Shown here piece after piece: positions 17,370 to 25,737 of a stretch of 64,000 bases of DNA. The stretch comes from an uncultured Eubacterium sp. (GTDB lineage Bacteria > Bacillota > Clostridia > Oscillospirales > CAG-272). Location of the stretch: assembly GCA_900544285.1 (NCBI GenBank), contig UQUT01000009.1:15741-79740 (forward strand), written 5' to 3'. The translations under genes were made by a program, and so were the position numbers. The stretch's first letter is position 1. Every line of letters starts with the position of its first letter. The notes under the pieces are model-generated. The model saw only the letters and a program-made list of their open reading frames with translations, ran no database searches and was not told the origin of the DNA.

Positions 17370-18326
17370 ATGAAATTTCTGAAAAACGCCGCGGCAATTG
17401 TCGTCGCGATTTTTATGCTCGTCATGCCCGCAGGGGCGGAGGACGAAAAGAAATATATAAAATGGGTGGATTTCGGGGTTACGGCGCAGGCTCTTGCTGA
17501 CGCCGCAACACTTGATATAAAGAGCTATGAAAGCGGGAGCCGCGCCGACTGGGTCAGCGCGCTTGCGCACCTCGGCGCAAAATACGGCGGGGATTTTTCC
17601 CGTTATAAAAAGAGCGACCTCAAAGCCGCCTTTGAAAAGCTCTCCGCTGATCCGGCGGCGTTTGATGACGAGAAATATTATCCGTATTATAAGCAGGCAT
17701 ACGGAGCGGTGATATCGGGCTGGCTCGGGGAATATTACGTCCGCGACGGGGAAAAGCTCACGAAAAAATACGGCATAAAAGCCTTTTCGCCGATAGCGGG
17801 CGGATATTATTATTCGGATTATGACGATTTCGGCGCGTCGCGGTCATACGGTTACAGGCGCCGGCACCTCGGTCATGATATGCTCGGTAGCGTCGGCACG
17901 CCGATTATTGCCATGGAGGCGGGCTATGTCGAGGCTGTCGGCTGGAATATGTACGGCGGGTGGCGCATAGGCATACGCTCCTTTGACGGTCTTCGTTATT
18001 ATTACTATGCCCATCTGCGGAAGGATCATCCGTTCTGCGGAGATATAAAAGAGGGAGACACGGTTTATGCCGGGCAGGTGATAGGTTATCTCGGCATGAC
18101 GGGTTACAGCGCGAAAAAGAACGTAAACAATATAAACGTCCCGCACCTGCACGTCGGCATGCAGCTGATTTTTGACCCTTCGCAGAAGGACGGAATAAAT
18201 CAGATATGGATAGACATGTATGCGATAACGGGGTTTCTTTCAAAATACAGAAGCTATGTTTTCAAAGGCGACGACGGGGAATATCATGCAAAAAATCCGA
18301 CAGAGGATTTCTCTCTGCCAGATTGA
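17370..18326 (+). CDS. Secreted M23-family metallopeptidase
   Basis: The 318-residue protein begins with a signal peptide: KFLKN, a hydrophobic stretch, and a site near PAGAED at about residue 25. The C-terminal half is an M23 (LytM-like) zinc peptidase domain: the HLGHDMLG motif near residue 167 and PHLHVGMQ near 255 supply the metal ligands. Such enzymes cleave peptidoglycan cross-bridges or act in spore cortex and engulfment. The N-terminal part (about 30-130) contains many Tyr residues and has no known domain that I can name. I chose the ATG at 17370 because a signal peptide follows; longer readings run back into the tRNA promoter. Confidence 0.85.
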   Translation: MKFLKNAAAIVVAIFMLVMPAGAEDEKKYIKWVDFGVTAQALADAATLDIKSYESGSRADWVSALAHLGAKYGGDFSRYKKSDLKAAFEKLSADPAAFDDEKYYPYYKQAYGAVISGWLGEYYVRDGEKLTKKYGIKAFSPIAGGYYYSDYDDFGASRSYGYRRRHLGHDMLGSVGTPIIAMEAGYVEAVGWNMYGGWRIGIRSFDGLRYYYYAHLRKDHPFCGDIKEGDTVYAGQVIGYLGMTGYSAKKNVNNINVPHLHVGMQLIFDPSQKDGINQIWIDMYAITGFLSKYRSYVFKGDDGEYHAKNPTEDFSLPD

Positions 18327-18328
18327 TA

Positions 18329-19255
18329 TCATATGACTATGGGCATATTCCGAAGCTCGCCGCTTGAAATTCTGTCTCGTATTCTGTATGCATAAGGTTC
18401 GAGATAATCCCCGCAGGGGGAACAGAGCCCGTCTTTTATAAGCTCCTTTATGAGTCTGTCGCAGAGCTCCTCGACAGTCTCCGCGGAGGCTTTTCCGTCC
18501 GAGGTGCCGGCGGAAAGGAGGGCGTCCAGCTTTTCGGCGCAGTCGCCGAGACGGGGAAGTGACTTCATGGCGCGGAGCGACCACTTATAATATGGGCAGT
18601 GCCTGTCACAGAGGAGAAAAGCCGCCTCCGTATATTTTTCCGCAAAGCGGGTAAGCGCGAGCATAGCCGCCCCCTTTTCCCCATGGGAAAGACAACGGGA
18701 GAAGTTATATTGTCCCGCCTGCGCGATGATAAACAGGCATGACGCCAGCTTTTTCAGCTTTATATTGCTCGGCATGCCGTAAAGAATTTTGTTTCTTATT
18801 TCCGTGAATTTTCCCAGCGGGTCACAGAAGATTTCGCCGTTTGTCGCCTCCGCAAGATAAAATGACGGCGTATAGAGCCAGTCATAAAGCGTTTCCGGCG
18901 CGCCCGGCTTGCCCGTATAATTTTTATAGAAGCCTTCGATTGTCTGCACACCCTTTGCGTCGCCTCCGAAAAGACTTTTTTTAGAAGCGACAACACCGCC
19001 GTAGTCCTTCGGGAGCTTTTCGTACGCGCGGAAAAGACGAAAGCCGAAGCGGCGTTCGTCCTCCTCGGTTATCCAGAGACAAAACCCTGCGCCGAAATCG
19101 TGGTCGCGCGAAAGTCCGTCGTCAAAGCCGAAGCATTCCGACCCGTGACCGACAAGCCCCGCACAGATTCTGTCCGCATATTCCCCGAATTCGTTTTCTA
19201 TCATAGGACGTCCGAATTCTTCAAAGAATTTTTCGGAAAGTTCAATTCCTTTCAT
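18329..19255 (-). CDS. DUF4037-domain protein (nucleotidyltransferase-like)
   Basis: The 308-residue protein starts with KGIELSEKFFEEF and contains CFGFDDGLSRDHDFGAGFC near residue 45, the signature of DUF4037, in which the Asp/His-rich segment resembles the metal-binding part of a nucleotidyltransferase fold. A KNKILYG-type segment and LKKLASCLFIIAQAGQYN follow further on. AAGGAG lies close to the ATG at 19255; longer readings have no such site. The start overlaps the TPR gene by 14 bases, so the pair is translationally coupled. The reaction is unknown. Confidence 0.8.
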   Translation of the reverse strand: MKGIELSEKFFEEFGRPMIENEFGEYADRICAGLVGHGSECFGFDDGLSRDHDFGAGFCLWITEEDERRFGFRLFRAYEKLPKDYGGVVASKKSLFGGDAKGVQTIEGFYKNYTGKPGAPETLYDWLYTPSFYLAEATNGEIFCDPLGKFTEIRNKILYGMPSNIKLKKLASCLFIIAQAGQYNFSRCLSHGEKGAAMLALTRFAEKYTEAAFLLCDRHCPYYKWSLRAMKSLPRLGDCAEKLDALLSAGTSDGKASAETVEELCDRLIKELIKDGLCSPCGDYLEPYAYRIRDRISSGELRNMPIVI

Positions 19256-20030
19256 ATATCTCCTTTGAGCGGGCGAAAAGCGTTTCGGCACGCTTATTCT
19301 GACCGAAATCTCTGTATGCGGGAGCGCATTTTGAGCAGATGAACGCATAATTTCCGTCGTGCGGGAGCGTTTCCGTCGACAGATATTCCCATCCGCTTTC
19401 AAGCGCGGCGGGGATTTTTTCGTTTTCCCCGCAGCTGTAATAAAGCTGCGCAAGATTTACATAGCTTACGGCGATTTCCCCTTCGTGACCGCCGCATTTT
19501 TTCAGCGTTCCGATTGCAAGGAAGAACATTTCCTCCGCCTCCGCCGTCCTGCCGACGTCCGCCAGAGAAAGCGCGAAATTGTTATAAAAGGCGGCGAGGA
19601 GAAAATCACTTCCGTCAAGCGAGCTTTCATAGACCGCGCGAGCCTTTTCATAGAGAGGCAGGGCTTTTTCCGCCTCTCCGAAGGCTTTCATCGTGGTTGC
19701 GCAGTTTATGATGACCGTTGCGCCGGAAACCGTTTCGCAAATGCCGAGCTTCTCCGCAAGCGCAAGCGCCTCTTCGACAGCCGCAAGCCCTTTTTCCTTT
19801 TCTCCCGTGCGACGGAAAAACCCCGTTTCCTCATTGAGAACGTAAAGAAGCCCGTTTTCATCGCCTATCGAGCGCGCGTCGCGCTCCCAGTATTCAATAA
19901 GTCTGCCTGCCGCCGCAAGGTCGCCTCTTGAAAAAATTTCGTCAAGCTTGGCAAAAAACCGTGCCAGATTTATTTTGTCCTTCGGCTCGTTTGAACAGCT
20001 TTCACATTCAAATTCTGTTACATCCTTCAT
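19242..20030 (-). CDS. Tetratricopeptide-repeat protein
   Basis: The 262-residue cytoplasmic protein is built of TPR-like helical pairs from about residue 60 on: EKGLAAVEEALALAEKLG, EAEKALPLYEKARAVYESS and TAEAEEMFFLAIGTLKKCG are successive units. TPR proteins bind partner proteins. Its gene is upstream of and overlaps the DUF4037 gene, so it is likely to act with that protein; pairing of the two families in gut Clostridia is from memory. The start has GGAGGTAAT just upstream. Confidence 0.85.
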   Translation of the reverse strand: MKDVTEFECESCSNEPKDKINLARFFAKLDEIFSRGDLAAAGRLIEYWERDARSIGDENGLLYVLNEETGFFRRTGEKEKGLAAVEEALALAEKLGICETVSGATVIINCATTMKAFGEAEKALPLYEKARAVYESSLDGSDFLLAAFYNNFALSLADVGRTAEAEEMFFLAIGTLKKCGGHEGEIAVSYVNLAQLYYSCGENEKIPAALESGWEYLSTETLPHDGNYAFICSKCAPAYRDFGQNKRAETLFARSKEIYERN

Positions 20031-20046
20031 ATTACCTCCGAAAAAT

Positions 20047-20499
20047 TCACTCGTTTGTACCGGAAAATTCGTTTTTGTATGTTTTTTCTTTGTTTTCTTT
20101 GCGGAGACGCGCGGAGCGTATCAACGCATAAACCGTCATTACGACGGCATAGACAAGCGCGAAAAAGAGGGAAAGAAACACGACCTGCTTTCCGCCCGAC
20201 GCAATGCCCGAAAGATAACAGAGAACAACGATGAATTCCGTCAGCGCGAGAACAAAATGTATCGCGACGCGGACGGGGAAAATTCCGAGAGCCTTTACGC
20301 CGAGAACGAGATCCGTCACCGAAAGGAGAAGACAGAAGAGAAGCGCATAACCGAAAAGCGCGGTGTTATACGCGATCGTCTGCTCCGGAATAATTATTTT
20401 CGCGAAAAACGATACGAAAAGAAACATAAACATGAAATACGTTCCCGTTTTGCTGATTATCCTTGATATTGCTCCGAAAAATTTATCTTTTTTGCTCAT
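20047..20499 (-). CDS. Small four-helix membrane protein, unknown
   Basis: I do not recognise this 150-residue protein. It has a basic N terminus (KKDKFFG) and four hydrophobic segments near residues 20-38, 45-66, 75-97 and 104-126, with a charged C-terminal tail. It lies 17 bases ahead of the TPR gene on the same strand and so may be the first gene of a three-gene unit with the TPR and DUF4037 proteins. GGAGGCAC lies upstream of its ATG. Confidence 0.65.
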   Translation of the reverse strand: MSKKDKFFGAISRIISKTGTYFMFMFLFVSFFAKIIIPEQTIAYNTALFGYALLFCLLLSVTDLVLGVKALGIFPVRVAIHFVLALTEFIVVLCYLSGIASGGKQVVFLSLFFALVYAVVMTVYALIRSARLRKENKEKTYKNEFSGTNE

Positions 20500-20572
20500 A
20501 TGTGCCTCCGCTATTGTTTTACAAGATATTTTACCACAAAAACGGAGGTCAAATCAACGTTTTTTTGTGAAT

Positions 20573-22114
20573 TTACCTCAGTGACGTCAATTTCTTTATC
20601 CAGCGGGCGTCTTCCGTCGAAAGTGCGGACGTTGCAAAGAGGAAAAAAAGATAAAGCACGATGCAGAGACCGATCCCGAGTATCGCCGAAAACACGAGCG
20701 GGGGATTCATCGGGAAGATTAGGAGGGTCGACACGGAGCACGCTCCGGCAATACACACAAGCGGGAGAAGGACCCTCCTTCCGATCATCAGTCTTGCGCC
20801 CGTTATGTGCAGAAGTCTGCCGACAGAAAGCGCAACGTTCATTGTTTCCGTTATGTATATGCAGGCGATATATCCCGTAATGCCCCATTCCGGAAGCAGC
20901 AGGGAAATGAGCAGAATGCTGACGGCGGCGTCCAGAATGTTTACTCGCATGCAGTAAAGCTGTTGCCCCAGCCCCTTGAGCATTCCGTCGACGGTCATGT
21001 CAAGATACATAAGCGGCACGAGAGGAGCAAGAATACCGATGTATTTTGCCGCGTCCGCACTTTTATATATGAGAAGTCCGAGAGGCTCCGAAAAGCAGAT
21101 GAACATCCCTGCCGTGCCTATGCCGAATATAAGCGCCGCGCCGCAGGCACGTTTTACCATATAACATATTTCCTTATCACCCTTTATCTTATCCGACTTT
21201 GCGGAAAGCTCCGAAAGTTCGGGAATTATGAGCGACGAAAACACCGCGCACAAAGCCGAAGGAAAAAGCAGCACCGGCATTGCCATTCCGGAGACCGTCC
21301 CGTATGCGGAGAGCGATTCCGCCCTTCCGGTGCCGAATTTTTCAAGCCCGCGCGGGATGAGAATGTGCTCGATTGTAACAAGACCGCTGCGCAGGCACGA
21401 CGAGAGCATTATCGGCAGGGCAATCGAAACGACACTGCCGCATGAGGAGCTGTCGCATAAGGACGGATGCAGATGCTTTTTTCTGTCGGCAAGGTAGAAA
21501 AGGAGAAGATAAGAAAATGAAAGTCCCTCCGAAATGCTCATTCCGAGGACGAGCGCAAGACAGGCAAATTCCGTTCCGAGAGGGCAGAGCCTGCCGAGAA
21601 AAAACACAGTCACGGCGATTTTCACAAATTGCTCAAAAACTCCCGAAAGCGCACTCTTTGACGACCGCCTGACCGCATAGAAGTAGCCTGAGAACACATT
21701 TGAAACGGCTATGAACGGCAAAGCCGCGGAGAGCGTGCGAAAGCACATCGAAACCTCCGGCTCGCCGATGGCTTTTGTCGCGATGACGTCCGAAAAGGCA
21801 GAGAGAAGTATCGCCGCGCCGCCGCCGAAGCAGAGAGCGTAGACGATGCATTTTTTCACCGCGCGGATAATACCTCCGTCGCAGTTTTTTGCCATTGCCT
21901 CCGTCACAAGCCTTGTAACGGCGAGATTTATTCCCGACCCCGCAAGCGTGACGGCAAAAATATAAACGCTGTTTATAAGAGAGAACAGTCCCATACCGTC
22001 CGCGCCTATGTTCGCCGCGATATAAGCATTGAAAACGACGCTGACCGTTCTCATAAAAACGGAAACCGCACCCAAAAGCAGCGCACTTTTAACGAATTTA
22101 CTCAGTCTGGACAT
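20573..22114 (-). CDS. spoVB: Stage V sporulation protein B-like lipid flippase (MOP superfamily)
   Basis: The protein from the ATG at 22114 has 513 residues and about 14 membrane segments, as in the MOP (MATE/MurJ/Wzx) exporters. The start, SKFVKSALLLGAVSVFMRT, with NIGADGMGLFSLINSVY soon after and GSGINLAVTRLVTEAMAK near residue 65, is characteristic of SpoVB and its clostridial relatives, which are thought to flip lipid-linked peptidoglycan precursors for the spore cortex. Longer readings upstream contain a Pro/Arg-rich run that overlaps yitT and are rejected. Upstream on the minus strand TATACACA preceded by an ATATA element weakly resembles a sigma-E promoter. Confidence 0.85.
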   Translation of the reverse strand: MSRLSKFVKSALLLGAVSVFMRTVSVVFNAYIAANIGADGMGLFSLINSVYIFAVTLAGSGINLAVTRLVTEAMAKNCDGGIIRAVKKCIVYALCFGGGAAILLSAFSDVIATKAIGEPEVSMCFRTLSAALPFIAVSNVFSGYFYAVRRSSKSALSGVFEQFVKIAVTVFFLGRLCPLGTEFACLALVLGMSISEGLSFSYLLLFYLADRKKHLHPSLCDSSSCGSVVSIALPIMLSSCLRSGLVTIEHILIPRGLEKFGTGRAESLSAYGTVSGMAMPVLLFPSALCAVFSSLIIPELSELSAKSDKIKGDKEICYMVKRACGAALIFGIGTAGMFICFSEPLGLLIYKSADAAKYIGILAPLVPLMYLDMTVDGMLKGLGQQLYCMRVNILDAAVSILLISLLLPEWGITGYIACIYITETMNVALSVGRLLHITGARLMIGRRVLLPLVCIAGACSVSTLLIFPMNPPLVFSAILGIGLCIVLYLFFLFATSALSTEDARWIKKLTSLR

Positions 22115-22121
22115 AAAACAG

Positions 22122-22149
22122 TTGTTTTCTCCCGAAATTTGTGTATAAT
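22122..22149 (+). promoter_or_regulatory. Sigma-A promoter of yitT
   Basis: TTGTTT (22122-22127), a 16-base spacer and TATAAT (22144-22149) precede yitT by about 60 bases. Confidence 0.6.
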
Positions 22150-22211
22150 AGATTACAGACAGTATATGAGTATTCGCCTGATGTCCGAAAAATACTTGCG
22201 GGAGGGATTGT

Positions 22212-23135
22212 ATGAATGTAAAAAGCAAAAAACTGCAAAGCGTACTGATCGATGCCGGAATACTTGTTCTCGGCGGAGTTCTTTTTGCGGTTGCATACAA
22301 TATGTTCTTTTTGCCGGGTGAAATCTTCATAGGGGGAGCGGGCGGTATTGCCGAGGTGCTGAACCTTCTTTTCGGTCTTCCGACAGGTCTTATGATAATT
22401 GCAATAAACATTCCGCTGGCGTTGCTTTTCTGCATTTTTTACGGGTACCGCTCCGGAATAAAGAGCTTTATAGGAATAACCGTTACCTCGCTTTCCATCG
22501 ACTTTATAAAATTTCTTCCGGAGGCTTTCCCTCAACCGAAAGAAAACGCCTTTCTCTGCGCCATTTTCGGCGGAATATCGCTCGGCGCGGCAATAGGAAT
22601 TATGCTTTACAGAGGCTTTACGACAGGCGGCTCGGACTTTGTTGCCCTTCTTATCAAGCTGAAAGCAAAGAAAATATCAACGGCAAAACTGATTGCAATA
22701 GTTGACGCGATTGTAATCATCGGCGCGGCGATAGTGATGAAAAATTTCCTTTCGGTTTTCTATTCGCTTGTTTCCGTGCTTGTTTCATCGCTTTCGATAG
22801 AAATTGTGACCGGCGGCTTTGACAAATCCAAAATGGCGTTCATTTTCTCGTCAAAGCACGAAGAAATCGCTTCGGCTGTCGCGGACAAAATCGGCAGAGG
22901 GGTAACCCTTATCGACGGCGAGGGCTGGTACACGAAGGAAAAGAAAAAAATCGTTTTCTGCGTAGTGAAAAAGAACGAAATTTTTCTTCTGAAAACAATT
23001 GCCAGATCCGTCGACCCAAGGGCGTTCATCGTTCTCGGAGATTCGACGGAGACAATCGGCGAGGGCTTCAAGGAGAATATAAGCGACAGTACATTCAAAC
23101 CCAAAGAATTAAAGAAAAAGGAGAAAAAACTATGA
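22212..23135 (+). CDS. yitT: YitT-family membrane protein
   Basis: The 307-residue protein has five to six hydrophobic segments in the first 200 residues (the YitT membrane domain, with AYNMFFLPGEIFIGGAGGIAE near residue 28 in shorter parts and LYRGFTTGGSDFVALL near 135) and a cytoplasmic DUF2179 domain at about 215-300 (GVTLIDGEGWYTKEKKK, RSVDPRAFIVLGD). The family is widespread in Firmicutes and its transport role is unproven. GGGAGG lies upstream of the ATG. The last codons overlap the following lipoprotein gene by 4 bases. Confidence 0.93.
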   Translation: MNVKSKKLQSVLIDAGILVLGGVLFAVAYNMFFLPGEIFIGGAGGIAEVLNLLFGLPTGLMIIAINIPLALLFCIFYGYRSGIKSFIGITVTSLSIDFIKFLPEAFPQPKENAFLCAIFGGISLGAAIGIMLYRGFTTGGSDFVALLIKLKAKKISTAKLIAIVDAIVIIGAAIVMKNFLSVFYSLVSVLVSSLSIEIVTGGFDKSKMAFIFSSKHEEIASAVADKIGRGVTLIDGEGWYTKEKKKIVFCVVKKNEIFLLKTIARSVDPRAFIVLGDSTETIGEGFKENISDSTFKPKELKKKEKKL

Positions 23136-23593
23136 AAAAAATTCTGGCAATCGTTTTAGCAATCACAATGCTTGCGCTTGTTTCGTGTTCGTCGTTGCCG
23201 TCGACAAAGGGCATGATCAAGAAATCCGTCGGCGGAGTGACGGAAATGGGCCTTTATTACGGCTCCGCAAACGGAAAGGATATGACGGGCTTCAATGTAA
23301 GGGAGATCAAAGGGATTGCTTCCGGCGCGTTTGCCGCTCCGGTGATAAACTCCCTGCCGTTCATTGCTTACGTTTTCAAGCTCGACGGCACGGTTCCCGT
23401 TGACGAGTTCAAAAACACACTCAAAGAAAACTGTGACCTTGTATGGAACATATGCACGTCGGCAGATACGGTCATCTGCGAAAGCGAAGGAGAGTACGTT
23501 CTCTTTGCCATGATTGATATGGATGAGGAAACCGGACTTCCCAAAGGCACGGACGAAAAAATAATAAATAATTTCCGTTCTATATTCAAATAA
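23132..23593 (+). CDS. Small lipoprotein, unknown function
   Basis: The 153-residue protein starts with a lipoprotein signal: KK, a hydrophobic stretch and the lipobox LVSC with Cys19 as the lipid anchor, so it should sit on the outer face of the membrane. The mature part contains FAAPVINSLPFIAYVFKLDG in shorter pieces and an acidic C-terminal half; I know no family with certainty. It overlaps yitT and ends at a bidirectional terminator. Cotranscription with yitT suggests a linked envelope function, which is inference. Confidence 0.8.
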   Translation: MKKILAIVLAITMLALVSCSSLPSTKGMIKKSVGGVTEMGLYYGSANGKDMTGFNVREIKGIASGAFAAPVINSLPFIAYVFKLDGTVPVDEFKNTLKENCDLVWNICTSADTVICESEGEYVLFAMIDMDEETGLPKGTDEKIINNFRSIFK

Positions 23594-23621
23594 AAAAACA
23601 GGGCGCGAGCCCTGTTTTTTT
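23592..23621. terminator. Bidirectional terminator between the lipoprotein and esterase genes
   Basis: ACAGGGC-GCGA-GCCCTGT with A-tract and T-tract flanks lies between the convergent genes and overlaps both stop-codon regions. Confidence 0.88.
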
Positions 23622-24423
23622 ATTTTGTGTTCTTCATCCAATGCTCGCATGAGCGCACCCAATCGCCGATGTATTCGTTTTCCGCGTCAAGAAAGTCGCG
23701 GCAAAGCGTCATTCCGTGCCAGCCGTCCGGATATATATGCAGCTCGTAAGGAATGTTTTTCTTTGAGAGCGCCTCCGCAAAGAGTATCGAATTTATAACG
23801 GGGACAGTGCTGTCCGCGCGGGTGTGCCAGATGAACGCAGGGACGGTTTTTTTCGTCACGGCGTATTCAAGGGACACCTCATGAAGCAGCTTTTTATCGT
23901 TTCTTCCGTCGCCGAGGAGGTTGTCAAACGAGCCTCTGTGCGCATATTTTCCGCTTGTTATAACGGGGTAGCAAAGAATCATCCCCGTCGGCTTGTTGTA
24001 GCCGTACGGCATGTCGACGGCGTCATAAATAAAGTCCTTGTGCCACATTGTGCCCAGCATTGCGGCGAGATGACCTCCGGCGGAAAATCCGATGACGAAA
24101 ATTCTTTCGGGGTCTATACGGAGCTTTTCGGCGTTGTCGCGGAGAAATTTCATCGCAAGCGACGCTTCTATGAGCTGCGTCGGATAAACCGCTGCGCCGT
24201 TTACGGAGTAATCGAAAACGAAAGCATTGTAGCCGTGCGCAAGAAATTCCTGCGCGATAGGCTCCGCTTCTCTTGCGGAGCAGTATGCATAGCCCCCGCC
24301 GGGAATGACAAGCACCGCAGGACGTTTTTTGTTATGAGGGATACGATCATACGTCCCTGCAAGATAAGCCGTCAGTCTGACGTCGGGATTCGTTTCGGAA
24401 AGATGAAAAACTTCTGTTTGCAT
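23620..24423 (-). CDS. Alpha/beta hydrolase, BD-FAE/acetyl-esterase type (copy A)
   Basis: The 267-residue cytoplasmic protein has the oxyanion-hole motif IPGGGYAYC near residue 42, the nucleophile elbow GFSAGGH near 120, the acid region HTRADSTVPV near 205 and the catalytic His in GWHGM near 240. This matches the esterase/lipase group that removes acetyl or feruloyl groups from carbohydrates. The neighbouring gene is a clear paralogue. GGAAAATATA upstream is a weak ribosome-binding site. The true substrate is unknown, although the nearby rhamnose operon suggests plant polysaccharide use. Confidence 0.88.
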   Translation of the reverse strand: MQTEVFHLSETNPDVRLTAYLAGTYDRIPHNKKRPAVLVIPGGGYAYCSAREAEPIAQEFLAHGYNAFVFDYSVNGAAVYPTQLIEASLAMKFLRDNAEKLRIDPERIFVIGFSAGGHLAAMLGTMWHKDFIYDAVDMPYGYNKPTGMILCYPVITSGKYAHRGSFDNLLGDGRNDKKLLHEVSLEYAVTKKTVPAFIWHTRADSTVPVINSILFAEALSKKNIPYELHIYPDGWHGMTLCRDFLDAENEYIGDWVRSCEHWMKNTK

Positions 24424-24446
24424 TATATTTTCCTGCCTTTTCGCAA

Positions 24447-25247
24447 TTATTTATCAAACGACCGCATCCAATGCGTCGCGCATCGCACCCAGTCGTGATT
24501 ATAGTCATTTTCGGAGCCGAGATTTTTTTGACAAAGCGACATTCCGTGTCCGCCGGAGGGATAGATGTGCAGTTCATAGGGGATATTTTTCTTTGCAAGC
24601 GACTCCGCCAGGAGGAGCGAGTTCATAACGGGCACGCCGCTGTCCGTCCTTGTGTGCCATATGAACGCAGGGACGGTTTTTTTCGTCACGGCGCGCTCTA
24701 TGGAAACTTTTTTGCGCATTGCGTCGTCATTTAAGTTTTCATTGCCGAGCAGCTTGCGGAAGGAGTCCTCATGGGCATATTTTCTGTCCGACGTTATAAC
24801 GGGATAGCAGAGAAGCATTCCCGTCGGTCTGTTGTAGCCCTTGGGCATATCTATTGCGTCAGTGACGAGTTTGTCGTTCCACATCGTGCCCAGCATTGCG
24901 GCAAGATGACCGCCTGCGGACGAGCCTATAACGAACACTCTGTCTTTATCCGTTTTGTATTTTTCGGCATTGTCGCGGATGAATTTCATCGCAAGCGACG
25001 CCTCTATAAGCTGTGTCGGAAAGCGCGCCGCGCCCATAACGGAATAACCGAGGACGAAACAGTTGTAGCCTTTTGCACAGAATTCAAGCGCATACGGCTC
25101 TCCCTCGCAGTAGGCGCAGATGCGGTATCCGCCGCCGGGGATAATGAGCAGAGCGGGACGCCTGCCCTCTGCGCTGTCGTCTGCAATATAGGCTGTTATT
25201 TTCACGTCGGGATTTGACGTGCCGAGAGAAAAAGTTTCGATTTTCAT
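24447..25247 (-). CDS. Alpha/beta hydrolase, BD-FAE/acetyl-esterase type (copy B)
   Basis: The 266-residue protein is closely similar to its downstream neighbour over its whole length: IPGGGYRIC, GSSAGGH, HTRTDSGVPV and GGHGMSLC correspond to the same catalytic positions. The two lie 23 bases apart on the same strand, so they arose by tandem duplication and are cotranscribed. AGGAG lies 8 bases ahead of the ATG. No signal peptide is present, so both enzymes act on imported oligosaccharides or small esters. Confidence 0.88.
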   Translation of the reverse strand: MKIETFSLGTSNPDVKITAYIADDSAEGRRPALLIIPGGGYRICAYCEGEPYALEFCAKGYNCFVLGYSVMGAARFPTQLIEASLAMKFIRDNAEKYKTDKDRVFVIGSSAGGHLAAMLGTMWNDKLVTDAIDMPKGYNRPTGMLLCYPVITSDRKYAHEDSFRKLLGNENLNDDAMRKKVSIERAVTKKTVPAFIWHTRTDSGVPVMNSLLLAESLAKKNIPYELHIYPSGGHGMSLCQKNLGSENDYNHDWVRCATHWMRSFDK

Positions 25248-25268
25248 AAAAACTCCTTTGCCTGAGAG

Positions 25269-25345
25269 AAAGTTAAAGAGAAAAGGTGCGGCAGAGCCGC
25301 AGAGTTATTACGGTTTGTGCAGGGGTTTTGTGCCTGCAAACACCG
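25269..25345. repeat. Dispersed repeat of type B (GAAAAGGTGCG...TTTTGTGCCTG)
   Basis: The stretch beginning AGAGAAAAGGTGCGGCAGAG and ending in a TTTTGTGCCTGCAAACACCG block shares its first 14 bases and its TTTTGTGCCTG block with 34852-34895, and its first part with 27973-27985. It contains the short hairpin TGCGGC-AGA-GCCGCA. It is intergenic and appears non-coding. Confidence 0.55.
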
Positions 25346-25357
25346 TTCTTTGTTTAT

Positions 25358-25384
25358 GTACTTTCTTTTTTGAAAAGAAAGTAC
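25358..25384. repeat. 12-bp inverted repeat related to the CTTTTC-type palindrome
   Basis: GTACTTTCTTTT and AAAAGAAAGTAC form a perfect 12-bp stem with a 3-base loop. It resembles the hairpin of the repeat behind mutS2, proS and the GME-fold gene. The rest of the gap from 25385 to 25614 shows no convincing gene. Confidence 0.6.
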
Positions 25385-25614
25385 GAAAGAAAGCAATTCG
25401 GACGTTCCTTCCAAAACCTCCCTGTTGTTCAAGGCGGAGCTTTTCTGCCACGTCAGCTTCACCAAAGCAAAGGCGGAAGTGCAGTTCGAATCTTAAAGTG
25501 TTTTTTAATTGTGCGTGGCTTTGGCGCCTGCGTTGACGGAAGAAGGCAAGAGTTTTTTCTTTATCCTACGTTGCAGCACCCGTATATGCAAGATAGCAAA
25601 ACATTTGCACAAAA

Positions 25615-25736
25615 TCAATAACTGAAGTTTCTTTTGCCTTTTTGTAAGCCCTGTCTGTGCATGGACTTAAAACTCTGCACAAACTTCCCGATTACTAAAG
25701 TTTCTTTTGCCTACTTTTCTTTTCAAAGAAAAGTAG
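25615..25736. repeat. Dispersed palindromic repeat, copy 3 (extended)
   Basis: Two units of GAAGTTTCTTTTGCCT / TAAAGTTTCTTTTGCCT enclose a CCCTGTCTGTGCATGGACTT stretch; the last unit ends with CTTTTCTTTTCAAAGAAAAG one base from the stop codon at 25738. It matches 14380-14490 across nearly its full length. Confidence 0.8.
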
Positions 25737-25737
25737 G

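Noticed and set aside
22115..22435. Longer SpoVB reading from 22435
   Set aside because: The extra residues are Pro/Arg-rich, overlap yitT in antisense and precede the conserved SpoVB start.
25219..25621. Overlapping open frames of 105 and 111 residues
   Set aside because: They span repeat sequence with no domain and no ribosome-binding site.
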